Assembly (NCBI GenBank): GCA_001692895.1
Contig: KV748179.1
Location: 1,984,001 to 2,048,000, forward strand
From: Cenococcum geophilum 1.58
Lineage: Eukaryota > Ascomycota > Dothideomycetes > Gloniales > Gloniaceae
Direction: 5' to 3'
DNA length: 64,000 nt
This document shows positions 38,152-50,429 of the stretch, piece by piece. A program made the position numbers and the translations under genes. Positions within the stretch are counted from its first letter, which is position 1. Each line of letters starts with the position of its first letter. The notes beneath the pieces are model-generated. The model did no database searches. It was not told the origin of the DNA and saw only the letters and a list, made by a program, of their open reading frames with translations.

Positions 38152-40117
38152 GAACACGCCCTATTACCACAAAGCTAAATGGGGGCAAGAAAGAACCGCT
38201 CAACACTATCAGCACTTACGCTACTCGCTGCCACTATTAAATCTGCATGGGCGATGCGAAGGGACTTTGTAGTATCAATGCTTAGCCTAAATATTAGTGG
38301 CGCCTATAATAACGTACCCTACAAGCGCCTCTTATATATCCTTAGGGTAAAGGGCTTCCTAGAATAGATTATATAATTTATTTAAGGGTTTATAGGCCAG
38401 AAAGAAACATTACTAGTCTTTAGCGGATACTAGAGCCCCCCTATTACAGTTATAACAGAAATACCATAAGGATTACCTCTCTCGCCTATACTCTTCTTCT
38501 TCTTTATAAGTAACCTACTTAATACCTTTAAGAAAGGGGCGACCTAGGGGATAGGCTTTGTTAATAATATAAACCTAATTATATACGGGCTAATAGCCGC
38601 AGAGAATTGTAGAATACTAGAGAAAGCCTATAATACCTATATAGAATAGGTAAGACAATATAGAGTCCAATTCTTACTAGAGAAATACCAGGTAATCTAT
38701 TTTATAAAAAAACGTAACTAATCTGCAAATCTCTAGTATGTAATCTATATTTAAGGCTTTAGGGGTTAACCAGTTTAAGGCCTAAGGGTACTAGGAGTAT
38801 AGGTAGATAGTAAGCTCCGGTAGAGCGTATATGCGGCGTAAGCGGCCCGTAAGGGCCATGTATAGTATATCGCATTATTTAGGATTGTTAATTCTATATA
38901 GGGGCCATGCTTCTAAAGATCACGCCTACTATATATAGCAGTTGTCCGGCCAACTATAACGTATAGATCCAGTATTTGGGCCATTAGAGAAACTAAGAAA
39001 GGCTCCCCCAAATTACTCCTTAAACTACTCTAAAAGGTCTAAATAGCCTGTCTTTAGAGTATAATAGGTGGGTATAAGCGAACGGCTATAGCACTGCTTA
39101 AGAAGGAAGCCAATATTCCCCCCCTATAACTATATATTAAAGCCGCTATAATATAGAGGGCGTAAAATAAACGCAACTCTAATGTTATAAAGTATATTAA
39201 GACACGCCTAAATAAACTATAGAGGGACCCTAGGGTGCCCTATAGGAGAACAACTAACCCTAAAGTAGGGAAGATATATTAGAGAAACAGGTAAAGAAAG
39301 TAGAAGAAGAATGGTACTGCTTTAGGGCCTAGGCCTATATTAAGGAGGAAGGGAGACAAGTAAGAGGCTAGTAAAGATAATAGTAAGAGAGAGAAAGGAG
39401 CTAAAGTAGAGTATAAAAGAACGCTAGGAAACCATTTACCGTAATATAATACTAGTTAGACCAACGCTGGAGAGGTATATAAGAGTTAAAGGTATAAAGG
39501 CTAACTTAGGCAAGAGGAACCTAAGCTATAGCATAGTTAACGCCATAGGGGGTAAATACTTAAGGGCTCCAAGATGGCCTAATAAAGGCAGAAAATATAA
39601 TAGTAATACTTTTAAGAATAGGAATAATAGGACTAAAAGATTGGCTTTACTAGGTAGGTATCCTAGTAGGTAGCCCAAGATGCGAATGTAGATAGCTAAG
39701 ACAGATACTAAAACACGTAATACTACTATACCCCTTACGCACTAACTAAGAAGTAATACTCTTAGTAGCTAGCATAGAGAACTATAATATACTACTCTTA
39801 ATATAAAAAGGTCTTAAGGCGGTTACCTAATAGCTTATTAGCTAAAATGTACTAAACCAGTTCTAGGTTATAAAGGTAAAGGGGCGAGTAATAGGCGCCC
39901 CCTAATAACTCTACAGTAGTAGAGTAAAGTTTATAATACTAGCGCGTCCATAGGCTTATTACGGCAGCAGTGGTTCCTAAGGAGGTTAAAAAGTAAGGTA
40001 GTAGAGCACTATAGGCGACTTATAGGCGCTAAGTAAGTAAGTCCTAAAAGGCGGAGAGATGGATCACGGGGTTTTCTTAGTAGAGTTTTCTCCCTATATA
40101 TAAATAAGGAGTAGTCT
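38152..40117 (+). mobile_element. Tad-type LINE, copy B, 5'-truncated
   Basis: The sequence joins copy A at about position 9180 of that copy and continues to the same 3' end. The first 62 codons (38,179-38,367) are still open and read as the RT block GARKNRSTLSALTLLAATIK. The active-site block is FVNN (38,557-38,568), with both catalytic Asp codons changed to Asn codons. LINEs commonly lose their 5' ends on insertion. It starts directly after the MITE. Confidence 0.88.
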
Positions 40118-40142
40118 ATATAACGTAGGTAATAGGGTTATA

Positions 40143-40764
40143 ACGGTCGGCATAGTTATAACAGTGGGGCACCGCCTTCCTAATTAGGCTTACTGCCTGC
40201 CTAATACAGTTTAGAACTTCAAAATTCTGCCAGATACCCATTTAAACGGTTTAGAACATCAAAACTGCGTATAGACGAAATTTGTTAACTATGTTAACCG
40301 TTATAACCCTACTACCTATATTATGCGATATATCTATCTTACACGCCTCTGTAAGCCGTTGTGGAGGCCCTAATAGAGTTACAAGCTCTACGTCTGCCTG
40401 GAGCCGTAGAGCTTTACAAAACCTTAGGGGGAGACGTGCACGGAGCTCTGCACGGAGCTCTACACGGAGCTTTGCGAAAACTCAGGGGGAGATGTGCACG
40501 GAGCTCTGCAAAGGCTCTGCTTGGAGCTCTACTTAAAGCTCCGCTTAAAGCTCTGCTTAAAGCCCTAACGTAGGTAATAGGGTTATAACTATTGGTATAG
40601 TTATAACGGTTCCTAATAAATTTCGTTTATACGCAGTTTTAACGTTCCAAAACATTTAAATGGGTATCTGGCAGAATTTTGAAGTTCTAAACCATATATT
40701 AATTAGGCAGGCAGTAAGCCTAATTAGAAAGGCGGTGCCCCACCATTATAACTATACTGACCGT
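40143..40764. mobile_element. Foldback element with arms of about 180-200 bp
   Basis: The left arm (40,143-40,321) and the right arm (40,566-40,764) are inverted copies. Both contain GTGGGGCACCGCCTT, TTAGGCTTACTGCCTGCCTA and AAAATTCTGCCAGATACCCA. The loop holds a GC-rich 12-bp tandem repeat. The motif AACGTAGGTAATAGGGTTAT occurs just outside the left arm, inside the right arm, and in altered form at 49,909. Confidence 0.8.
40400..40565 (+). repeat. GC-rich 12-bp repeat in the foldback loop
   Basis: Units of TGCACGGAGCTC and variants (CTTAAAGCTCTG) occur about ten times. Two overlapping open frames (40,282-40,536 and 40,361-40,573) arise from the repeat and are not called as genes. Confidence 0.8.
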
Positions 40765-41239
40765 CATCTCTTTATATAGCAACGAATTTATGCACTTTTC
40801 GTATATGCAAGCCTTATAAGCCTATCTAAGGCTCTATACCGTATATAGCTTAGTATTAGAGCCTCAAGTTAGTATAATTACTCGGCGGCAGGGGTGCTAG
40901 CGCCTTATTAACATCTTCGACGCTTAAATATTACGGTAAACAGCAGCGACGTGGCCAGGAAGCCTGTATAATATTTAGTATAGTTAATTAAAAAGCTTTA
41001 ATATTATCGCCGTCTATTTAATCCTTAAATTATTAGCAAAATATCGTCCCTATACCGCCTAAAAAATGTTATACATCTTCGGCTCCAAAGCCTCTAAGGC
41101 CTCCAAAGCCTCTAAAAGCACCTTAAGCCTAGGAGTCCTATTTACAATCCTTTTAAGCGACGCAGTATACACACGATAGCTTATTAACGGTAGTTACGCA
41201 GCCTCTAGAGGCTTTAGTAGCTTTAGTAGCTACGCAGTA

Positions 41240-43340
41240 GGCAGTAGTGCTAATTAAGGATATTAAGGACGCTTGGCCAAGCAGCTAGATTAAGGATATT
41301 AAGGACGAATTAGGAGCCGTTTTTAAGGCCCGCGGTAAAACTGCTAAGGATAAGGCAAATAAGGTAGATAAGACTAAACTACTAGAGCTATCAGCTAAAG
41401 AAGTTATAAGAATAGGCCTTCCTGCCGTTCTTACTTTATAGAAGCCTATAGCCGCTATTCCTAAATTAGATCTTAAAGTTATTAACCTTCTAGATAAGTT
41501 AATATTTGCCACTTAGCGTACTAGTGAGCCTATTAGTAGCTTTAACGCGGGGGTTAAATTTAATGATCTTTTTAATTAAATTAAGGATAATAAGCGCTCT
41601 ATTTACTATATACTGGTGGATTAGATTAGTATAACATCTAATAGGTGTAGATCTAGATAGGACCTGCTAATTTAAGTATTTCTACTATTCTTTAGTATTA
41701 GTATATTTAAGATGCTCGCCATTAATATAAACCTATATACGGCGTCTTAAAATACTAGCGGATATTACTAATCCGGATAATATACGGGTAAACAATTACG
41801 GATATAGAAGGAGACCTCTGCTAGCAAATTAATAATTTAGGTAGGGCTTATTATATATATAGGCGTCTTTAAAGGCACTTAGGTATAAGATCTTTAGGCT
41901 ATAGATCCTAAATATCCTAGACACTTAATCAGCTTATTTATAGGCTAAAAAAATAGGAGTAACTTAAGCGCTTCTTCTATATCTTACTACCCCTACTAGA
42001 AGGTGTTAAACACCAAATCTTTAAGAAAATTAAGCTGTTAACAACTCCTTTAGGCGAGGTGTTTAGAAAGTACGTTATACCTAAATCTATAGTTAGCTTT
42101 AATAAGATAATAGTAAGGTTTACTAGATAATCTACGGCTATAATTAAATTGCCTAGTAAGCTAATACTTAAGGGCTTTAAGATAATAAGCCTTTATTAAT
42201 ATGGATATTACTATAGCTTTATATTTATCTTACCTAGCTACTTTTTTAGACTTCCTTCTTAAACAGATTATTAAGATATTGTTCTCTTAAATACCTTTAA
42301 GTGTATCCTCTACCTTACCTAACAGCTTCCTCTTTAGGCTCGTTAATTCTGCCTATTTTTAAATAACTACTTTATAAATATTCTATTATTTTAGGTGCTT
42401 TAACGGCTTAGAATTGCTACAGCCAATATAGCTTAATTAAACTTAAAGGACTATCCAGAGGTGTATAAAAGGGTTAATAAAAGGAAGAAAAGGCTACCGT
42501 TTAACTTTATTACGGGAATAATCGTTAGCGTAGTTAATCTAGTACTTTTAATTGTATAGTAGGATAAGAATTTAGTACGGTTTTTAACGATAGCTCACTT
42601 ATATAGTAATAAAGATATTAATGAAGTTAATTAGCGTCAACCATAGGCATATAATTCCTTCCTTAAAAAGCTGGTAGCTAACGTTTAGGGTAATAATCTA
42701 ATTAAGAAGTTAACGCTTTCTAGGCTCTTTATTAACTACAATAACTAAATAGGCGGCGTTAATATTCACAACTAGCTTTAAAGCTACTATACTACCTAGA
42801 TTACCACCGTACGCACCTAGCTACCCTTATTCTTTTAGGTACTTAATATAGCTATAATTAACGCCTATATTATTAGTAAGAAGATCTTTTAGACGTTAAG
42901 CAAGCCCTTCCTTTAAACCTACCGCTGCTTCCATATATAACTGGCATAGAATCTTATTATTATAGGTAGTTAGCAAATAGGCCAAAATAAGTAAGATACT
43001 AAGCATCTTCTTTATTAGGGCTTACTAAAATATAGGTAATATTAACCTGGTATTAGGCCTGGCCATAAAAATATTAGAATAAATTAAAAGACTACCTATA
43101 TTACTGCTAAAACCCTACTACCTATAATTTAACGGTATAAGATGCGGACTTACCATTCTATTAAAAGATTTACAAAGAAGCAAGGCTATAAGGGCCTACT
43201 AAAGTACTAGATATATAGATAGAAAAAGGTAAAGAAGCTTATAATAAAGATAAGGCGAACAGTATATAAATACAAGGTCTATAGGCTTCCTTTATACCTT
43301 CAGTGCTTTAACAACTTCTATTTAGTAGGTAACAACTAAG
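41240..43340 (+). pseudogene. PiggyBac-type transposase (DDE_Tnp_1_7), RIP-degraded
   Basis: A plus-strand frame broken by TAG/TAA begins with a Lys-rich part (KARGKTAKDKANKVDKT) and continues into a PiggyBac-like catalytic core. Near 42,090-42,230 it reads SIVSFNKIIVRFTR, then KLPSKLILKGFKI and YGYYYSF; family members have DE--VRF-GRS and MPNKPI--GYK. The first Asp is now Asn. Near 42,345-42,380 it reads FCLFLNNYF, where PiggyBac proteins have a catalytic Asp in a DNYFTS-type motif. TTAA ends and terminal repeats were not located. A minus-strand open frame at 41,285-41,512 is a shadow. Confidence 0.7.
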
Positions 43341-43374
43341 TAACTATTTTAAGCCCTCTACTTCCTTACGCCTA

Positions 43375-43577
43375 CAATATTAAGACTCTAAAGCTAATTA
43401 AGCTTTTAATACAGCGTCCTTCTTAGCCTCATTTAAGCCCTTCTCTACCACCTTTAATTAATCCTCTATACTAAATAACCGCTAATTAAACCGTTTAATA
43501 ACCTACAGCACTTAATACATCTCATTTAACATATATAGCACGTCCTCCCTTATAACCTTAAGCTGGTCCTTTACCAG
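43375..43577 (-). repeat. Dispersed repeat D, copy 2, first part
   Basis: Reverse complement matches 29,893-30,090 with the same reading frame. It is separated from the second part (49,548-49,870) by the copia insertion. About 800 bp present in copy 1 (29,083-29,892) are missing at the junction. Confidence 0.65.
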
Positions 43578-43758
43578 TGTTAGACTTACAAGGGGATATT
43601 ACATAGCTACGGTTTGTAGATAGTATAATAATTATTCTTATATCTTCTTCCAAGAAAGGGGAAGGGTAAGGAACTTAAGGTTCCTTACCACACTAATGCC
43701 GCGGTAATATATGACGGCAACTTGCCTTACGTGATGGCAATTTGCCCTATTCCCAATA
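43578..43758 (-). repeat. 3' LTR of the copia element
   Basis: Begins TGTTAGACTTACAAGGGG and ends CCTATTCCCAATA (CA changed to TA). It aligns with 49,347-49,547 except for a 20-bp segment present only in the other copy. Confidence 0.88.
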
Positions 43759-44867
43759 CTAGCAACTCTTCTTTTTATAGTTGCCATCTATAAACACCTA
43801 TAGATTGCTACTATACAAAAGTATAAAGCTAAGGGGAAGAAGGAAAAGAGGAAGGGTATTAGGGGGTTAACGCAAAGACAAGTAGGCCGCTAAGGCGCTA
43901 GTAGTAAGTAAGCTAATAGCAATTTTTTATACCGGGCATGGAAAATCCTAATTGGCTAGATTAATGAATGGTGTTGGTAGAACTCTACACCGCCACCTGA
44001 ATTAATTAGGCGCGGCGCTCTTGGTAAGAATCTGACCAATTAGATAACTTTAACCGGCGGTTAAAGTTCCATAAGATCTTAATTTCTCTAAATTTCCCTC
44101 TTAACCTAACCTTTAACTCGCATATGTAGAGTATTTGTGTTAACAAATATCTCTAGTGCCTTGTTTAGGTTTACCTTCGTCATCGCATCTACCAGGTTAT
44201 TTTAGCTATTAATCTATTAAATCTTAAAGAGTTCTTGATGCTTATAGGATTGCCAAAGTACTATAATATCAATTATAAGACGCTTCTTTTTTATAGTGCT
44301 AAGCTTAACTAAACACTTATAGAGGGAGTATAAGTCGGTGCATACGATTATAGGAATAGCGGGAATTTTGAGTTAATCCGTAATTATCTTAAGGGTAGTT
44401 CCAATGATAATTACCATATTAACTCCGCCAACTATTCCGTATATCTCTAACACTAGAACGCTTTAAGTAACGCATTTGCTCTTAGTTAAGCTCTAATAGA
44501 TAAGGTTACCGTAGATTATAAAGTTATTCTTTTTAGTAGATTCGTTTATAATAATAATCTTATATCCTAACTAGGAGCTAAAATCTTTATTATTAGCAAA
44601 CAATCCATTAATAAATATGAAGATCTTAGTGGTGGGGAGATCAATAGGTATATAGAGTAGCCCTTAGTCGAGATAATTTATCTACTAGAAAAGGCGCTTA
44701 TTTAGAGCAAGAATATTATCCTTAGTTAGTTCCTAATATTAGGCGGCAACAAAAAGATTAAAGGAAGCCTTAGGTTAACAAATAGAAGCAACATAAGCCC
44801 CACAAGCGCGTTATTCCACGTATCCTTATTTCAGAGAATTAACGTTAACAACATCAATCTTCTTGCC

Positions 44868-45053
44868 TTAACCCTTCTGGCGTAAAGTAATAGAATCCTC
44901 ATTTATAGAAAGGATACATCTATTAAAGAGCAATGGTGTTATTAAATTAAGTCTTTCCTTTAGCTTTACTATAAGATTTACCTTTACTAGCTTATCTTCT
45001 TTAAGAGCTAAGAATTGGTCGTCTCCTAAGATAATTATATTATTAGTTTGCAT
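44868..45053 (-). pseudogene. Surviving open piece of copia reverse transcriptase
   Basis: Sixty-one codons without a stop, from the RT active-site block (QTNN for QTDD) to SINEDSITLRQKG, the segment that follows the palm domain in fungal copia proteins. The rest of pol lies on both sides, between about 43.9 and 49.3 kb, in RIP-broken form. Confidence 0.8.
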
Positions 45054-48000
45054 GCCAATGATTCTAAATAGAGTTCCTATAGTTATAATGAGGAAGCAGG
45101 GATTGAATATAGAAGTAGTTATTAAAAGCTTCTCTTTATAGTGCTTGCTATAAGTAGCCCACTAATAAGTTCCTGCCTCTACGATTCCGTATAATGGCTT
45201 AAGCACAACCATAATTATATCTTCAGGATACTGGTGGCAAATTTGCTCCAGAAGGTATGCTAATATTAAGCGCTAAAAGTGCGTCTCTAATTAGGTGTAG
45301 GCTTAAGTAATATCTTATAAATAAACTGCCATTCTATTCTTTATTAAGGAGGGAGCTAATATAACAATGACTTACTAACTAGCTTATTAAATTATGGGAG
45401 ATTATATAAGAATTATCTCTTTACTATTATTGTTATAACCTTAGATAATAAGCCTTAATTTCTTAAATGGGGCGTTAATAGCTTTACCCTTAATCTTATT
45501 AACCATTCTTAACTTAAAGATGCGAACTCCATTAAACTTAATAGGGTCATATTTCTCAAATTTAAAGACTCCTCTTATGATAAGACTGTTAATCTCCTGC
45601 TTATTAGATGCTTAGAAAGGAGCTCCTAGGGTTATAATANAACCTTCCTTTTANAGCTATTTTNCNAGCTTAAAGTTAGCCTTCTCTTTAGCTATTATAA
45701 AGGCCATTAATAACTTAACTCTATTCTCTATAGCAGTAACAAATTACTCTTTAAAATTAATAAGATATTAGTAATTTCGTAATCCCTTTAGGCGACCTCT
45801 ACCGCGTTATAGTTGCGGCATATCTACTACAATTGTATTAGGATTATAGTCGCCTTCTAGGGCACGTTAATTATGGTTCTCCTCTAGGGCATCTTCTAGG
45901 GCATCTTTTAGGGCATCCTATAAAGGCTTAAAACTATTATCTTTATAGTAGGGCCTAATAACAGTTAAACGGAATTAAGTAGGTCTATAGGGCATCTAAA
46001 GAGTATAAGTTTAACTATTAATTATAATGAGTTTATGTAGGCCTAACCATCCTCCCTTTTCACGCTATACCCGTACTTTAGATTAAAGTGGCAGATTAAG
46101 CGTAGTTAAGGTATTTAGGCCATTTCTTATTCCTAGTGCGTTATTAACCTAGCGCGTAGCGTATAAACATTATACCTCCTTTATTACTTTGCGAATAGCC
46201 TTAGCTTATTACACAATAGAGGGAGATAGTAGAGAATTATTAGTTATTTAAGGGTAGGCGCTAAAGACTAGTAATATAGGTACGAGTCTATTTAGGCTAG
46301 CGGAATTATTAATAGCTTTAATAGCCATTTACAAAGTAAGTTCTTTACTAGCGTCCTTTAGTTCTAAAGAGATAATCTTATATACGCGGCGTAATGGTAT
46401 ATAATATCGCTCTACTTTTCTAATACTATTATATGCCTTAACAGGGACTTCCTTAACCTTAATTGCCATTACCTTTATTTATTGTCGGAACTCTATAGAT
46501 AAGAAGTTCTTTCCTATATTATAGACGATTTGATTAGGGGGTCCTAGGTAGATATTAATCTAGTATAACTAAAGGGTATCCTATACATTCCTAGCTAATA
46601 TATCCTTTAAGAATTGTGCGGCTTAAAAGGAGGTTAAGAAGTTAACAACTTAGAGTACTGGCTTGCCGCTAAGGTATATAATGTTGATGATGATATAGAA
46701 GTTAAAGTTATAGTTATCTTTAAAGGTGAACTTAAATTGGCTAGGGGACCTCTGGTTTATTTAGTAGTAGTAGTAGTATTTTATAAGATACTTAATTGCC
46801 TTAACCTTAACTTTATAGCCTACTTGCTAAAGAACCCTAAGTAATTGGTAAACTAATAGGTAACTAAAACAACGGTATAGTTAGCGTAACTCTAACTTAG
46901 TTAAATAGCTCTAAGTAATACTCTTTTCTAATTATTAAAAGAGCAGCTAAAGGTGACCCTACTTACGTATAATAGGCACCCAATTATCTCCCTACACGAG
47001 TATATTCTTAAGGTTATTAAGCTTAATACCTAGTTTATCTATATCTCTAATGCAAAATAGAAACAAAGTATTTATAGGAATAATATAAAAAGTAATATAC
47101 CCTAAGGGGGTTTAAACCCTAATTATACTAAGAGAGATTATAGTACCTTTGCCAAAACAAATCATATATTAGCCTGCCGTTAAATAGTTAATCTAAATAG
47201 AGCTATTAAGCTACTAAAGGGCTTAAACTTAAAGTTCTCCTGCTGTAGATACTCCTGCGGCTCCAATATCCAGTATAATACTATAGAAGACGTTCGCCAA
47301 GTATTTGTTATTAAAGGAAAACGCGGAGCTCTCCTTTAGCTTGTTAAAGATATTTGACTTTATAATAAAATAGAGCGTAGATTGGTTATTAAGAACAGCA
47401 ACGGTTTATATACCATTTACCTTACTATACTTAGTAAAGTATTAGTTAGGTAAGTAGTCCTTAATTTCTATATCCATAAGGAGCTGTTTAGTCTTATTAA
47501 CCTTACCCTTAAGGTCTTCTACACCTTTATATTAAACCAGGAAGCTTTAAAAGTAGGCTGTAGTAACCTTATAATTTTTAACATTTCTTATACTCTAACG
47601 GAACTTATTATATACCTCTTTTCGCTTATTAAGGGAGTGTCTAGTTAACTAGTAATTTAGCTTCTTATAAACGTAGCACTTCTTCTAGTAATTACTTTAA
47701 AATAAACCTCCACAAGGACCTCTATAATTACCTTATAGTTAACATTAATTATACCCTTTACTATATTCCCTACCACGGCCGCTATATATTTAATTAGTCC
47801 AGTTATAATTATATTGGTTAGGAACGCTTAGTTAGGTAGGGCTTTTAATATAGAGCTATTAAGATTCTTATATTTATATTACAGTACCTATGGCAAAGCG
47901 TAGCTCAGTATATACTCCTTTAAATATATTTATAGGTTTATATAGCGCCAAGTTGCACTTAGAAACGCTATAGCATACTAAGATAACCTAGTCCCTTAGG

Positions 48001-49346
48001 CTGTTCTTATTTTAGTAAGTTTTAGTAAGTCCGCGTTAGATTTTCTAAAGTTTATTAAAGAGTAGTTAAAGGCACTTTAGGTAAGTTATTATTAGGTTAG
48101 AAGCGATAACTCTTTAGAATATAGTCTCCCGCCATTTAGATATATAGAGTTAGTGGTTCTTATTGGTTTTAAAGTAGGCTCTAGTAAGCTAAAGCATTAT
48201 ATTAAAGCTATAGTTTTTACCTATAATATAGTTGTAATAGAATGTTACTGCCTGTCCCTTTAATATAACAGAGAAAGTATAATAGAACTAGTGGCGTTAA
48301 ATTCTAACCTTATTACAGCAGTTATAAAAAACCTATAGTTTTGCTCCAAGTATATTATATAATTCTCCTCTAAACTTCTTCTCTTCGTCCAAATATACCT
48401 TTATTAGATTCGTGACTTCTTAAGATAGAGGCTTATTAGTTGGCTAGGATAGAGGAGTTAGAGGTAGTAGAGGTAGAGGAAGAGCACCTCTAGGTAGTAG
48501 AGTACCTTTAGGTAGGAGAGTAGCGTTCTAGGGGTTTTATTCCGAATTAAAGTTACCTTCTAAAGAATATAGGTTAGTTTTAGGTTTCCGTAGTTAATAT
48601 ATAATCTTAGCTTCCGTTTATACTAGTTTTTCTATACTAGTAAGAACGGCGTAAATATTACTGGTAATTAGGTTACCGTCCTTAGTAATATACACCCTAT
48701 TCCTTTAGAGGGAGTCTTAAAAATCCTAAATAATATTAATATTGCTAAGTACCTAGGTATTAGCGGTCCATCCTATAAAATCCTCCCTAAAGTATTCCTA
48801 TAACTATAAATCGGTGTAATAGCTATCTTAGTAGAATAGAATATAGTATAGGAGAAAGCTATTAACTTATTTTGCGGTATAGGTTATTATATTAAAGGTA
48901 AATACGTCCTAATCTTTATTAATAAGTTTCGCGTATATAGCTACCCCTAGTAGTAAGGAGTCTCTCTAGTTATTTGGAGTAGCCATAGTTATATCTTTAG
49001 AGGAAGGGAATATTAGTAGTGTAGGGATTGTTATTTAGTACGCGTTTATAACATATATTTGCGATTATAGGGCTTAGGACCAGTTCTAGCCTTAAATCGC
49101 GAAGACTTGTAACGCGTATTATTCTATATAATAGACGCAAGAATCTATAATCTAGGGAAGGCTTAGGACTAGTTCTAGCCTTTAGATCCTTAAATTTATA
49201 GAAGAGTTCTATTTAAGGTTTAGGACCAGTTCTAACCTTAAAAGACAGCTTCCCTTAGCATAAGTAGCACTAGTATAGTAGCTTGTCTCTTCTTGGTGAA
49301 TACCTAGCTATTCTATAGCATAACTATAAAGTTAACCATTAATTAG

Positions 49347-49547
49347 TGTTGGACTCATAAGGGGATATCACGTAGCTACAGTTTATAGATAGTATAATAA
49401 TTGTTCTTATATCTTCTTCCAAGAAAGGGAAAGGGTAAGGAACTTAAGGTTCCTTACCACGCTAGTGCCGTAGTAACATATAACGGCAACTTACCTTACG
49501 TAACGGCAATTTGCCGCATATAGCGGCAATTTGCCCTATTCCTAACA
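49347..49547 (-). repeat. 5' LTR of the copia element
   Basis: Begins TGTTGGACTCATAAGGGG and ends CCTATTCCTAACA. It carries an extra repeat of the CGGCAATTTGCC motif compared with the 3' LTR. Confidence 0.88.
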
Positions 49548-49870
49548 ACCGGCTTATCCTTATTAATATTAAGAACGTATATAAAGCATATAGGTAGCAG
49601 TAATTCGGTGGACTTTAATAGAGGATTTTCCTATATAATTAGCAGCTAGTTAATAGAGGAAGGGCAGAAACCTACAGACATAGCGTTATATATTACAACT
49701 TTTTGCTTAACTTCCTTAAATATATATTGGTGTTTTTAGTAGTGGCCTTCTACAACATTTTGTCGGCATCATAATATTAACGTGTTTTGGTGGGGCTTAC
49801 TAATAAAATCGCGCTAGCTGGGGTGCCTATAGCATGCTAACCCAAGCAAAAGCGCCAAAGGCGCCCAATA
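49548..49870 (-). repeat. Dispersed repeat D, copy 2, second part
   Basis: Reverse complement of this segment matches 28,745-29,082. It begins at the copia target site. Confidence 0.7.
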
Positions 49871-50051
49871 CGAAAAGTGTCTTCTGCCGCACGAAGGGAT
49901 AACCCTATCACCTACGTTAGGCCTAATAGGGATCCAAATCGGACGTTAAGCAATAAATAATTATTATATACTTTATTAACATTAGTAAGTATATATAAAA
50001 GTATAATTTTTATAAATTTAATATTATTAATAAAACCATATTTTATATATA
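49871..50051. other. AT-rich spacer with a segment shared with the Plavaka element
   Basis: 49,921-49,968 (AATAGGGATCCAAATCGGACG and on) matches 11,193-11,235 at the edge of the Plavaka fossil. No gene seen. Confidence 0.5.
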
Positions 50052-50390
50052 GAGGCAGCGTTTAAAAGTTTCGATCGCCCCTACGCCACAAAAACGCCCC
50101 TAAAAACGCTATATTACTATACCTTAGCGTTTTAACTAAAAAGGAAGCTAGAGTAGTAGATAGATTTTTGCTCTTTATAACGAGAAAATATAAATAGATA
50201 ATATTATAATTAATACCTAGTGTAGTATAGATATATAGGATATATATAGCTACTTCTTTCGCCTACTACCTCATCTCTATAGCTTCTTTAATGGCTTAGC
50301 CGCTATGCGCGCCAAGCCTCGCTTGCGCCACACTAAGCCACTAAGGGCTAGCGTAATAGGGTGGCGATTAAAACTTTTAAACGCTGCCTC
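50052..50390. mobile_element. 339-bp MITE with TA target duplication
   Basis: Ends are GAGGCAGCGTTTAAAAGTTT...ATCGCC and its inverse, flanked by TA on both sides (50,050-50,051 and 50,391-50,392). TA duplication suggests a Tc1/mariner-related mobiliser. The centre carries GCTTAGCCGCTATGCGCGCC, and no frame is present. Confidence 0.8.
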
Positions 50391-50429
50391 TATATACTTT
50401 ATTAATAAATATTAAAATTACTACCCTTA

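Larger units (their letters stand above)
43578..49547 (-). mobile_element. Complete Ty1/copia element, RIP-inactivated
   Basis: Two LTRs (181 and 201 bp) enclose 5.6 kb. Target copies are ACCAG (43,573-43,577) and ACCGG (49,548-49,552), differing by one G/A. On the minus strand at 45,053-44,868 an open piece reads MQTNNIIILGDDQFLALKEDK, which matches the fungal copia RT block QTDDT-ILGD. The two catalytic Asp codons are AAT/AAC (45,044-45,039). Further frames upstream are broken by TAG/TAA. Ambiguous bases occur at 45,640-45,666. The tract AAAAAGAAGAG next to the 3' LTR may be the polypurine tract. Confidence 0.88.

Noticed and set aside
2041..43910. Shared GCCGCTAAGGCGCTAG at 2050 and 43,890
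   Set aside because: Only about 16 bp match and the flanks differ, so common origin cannot be claimed.
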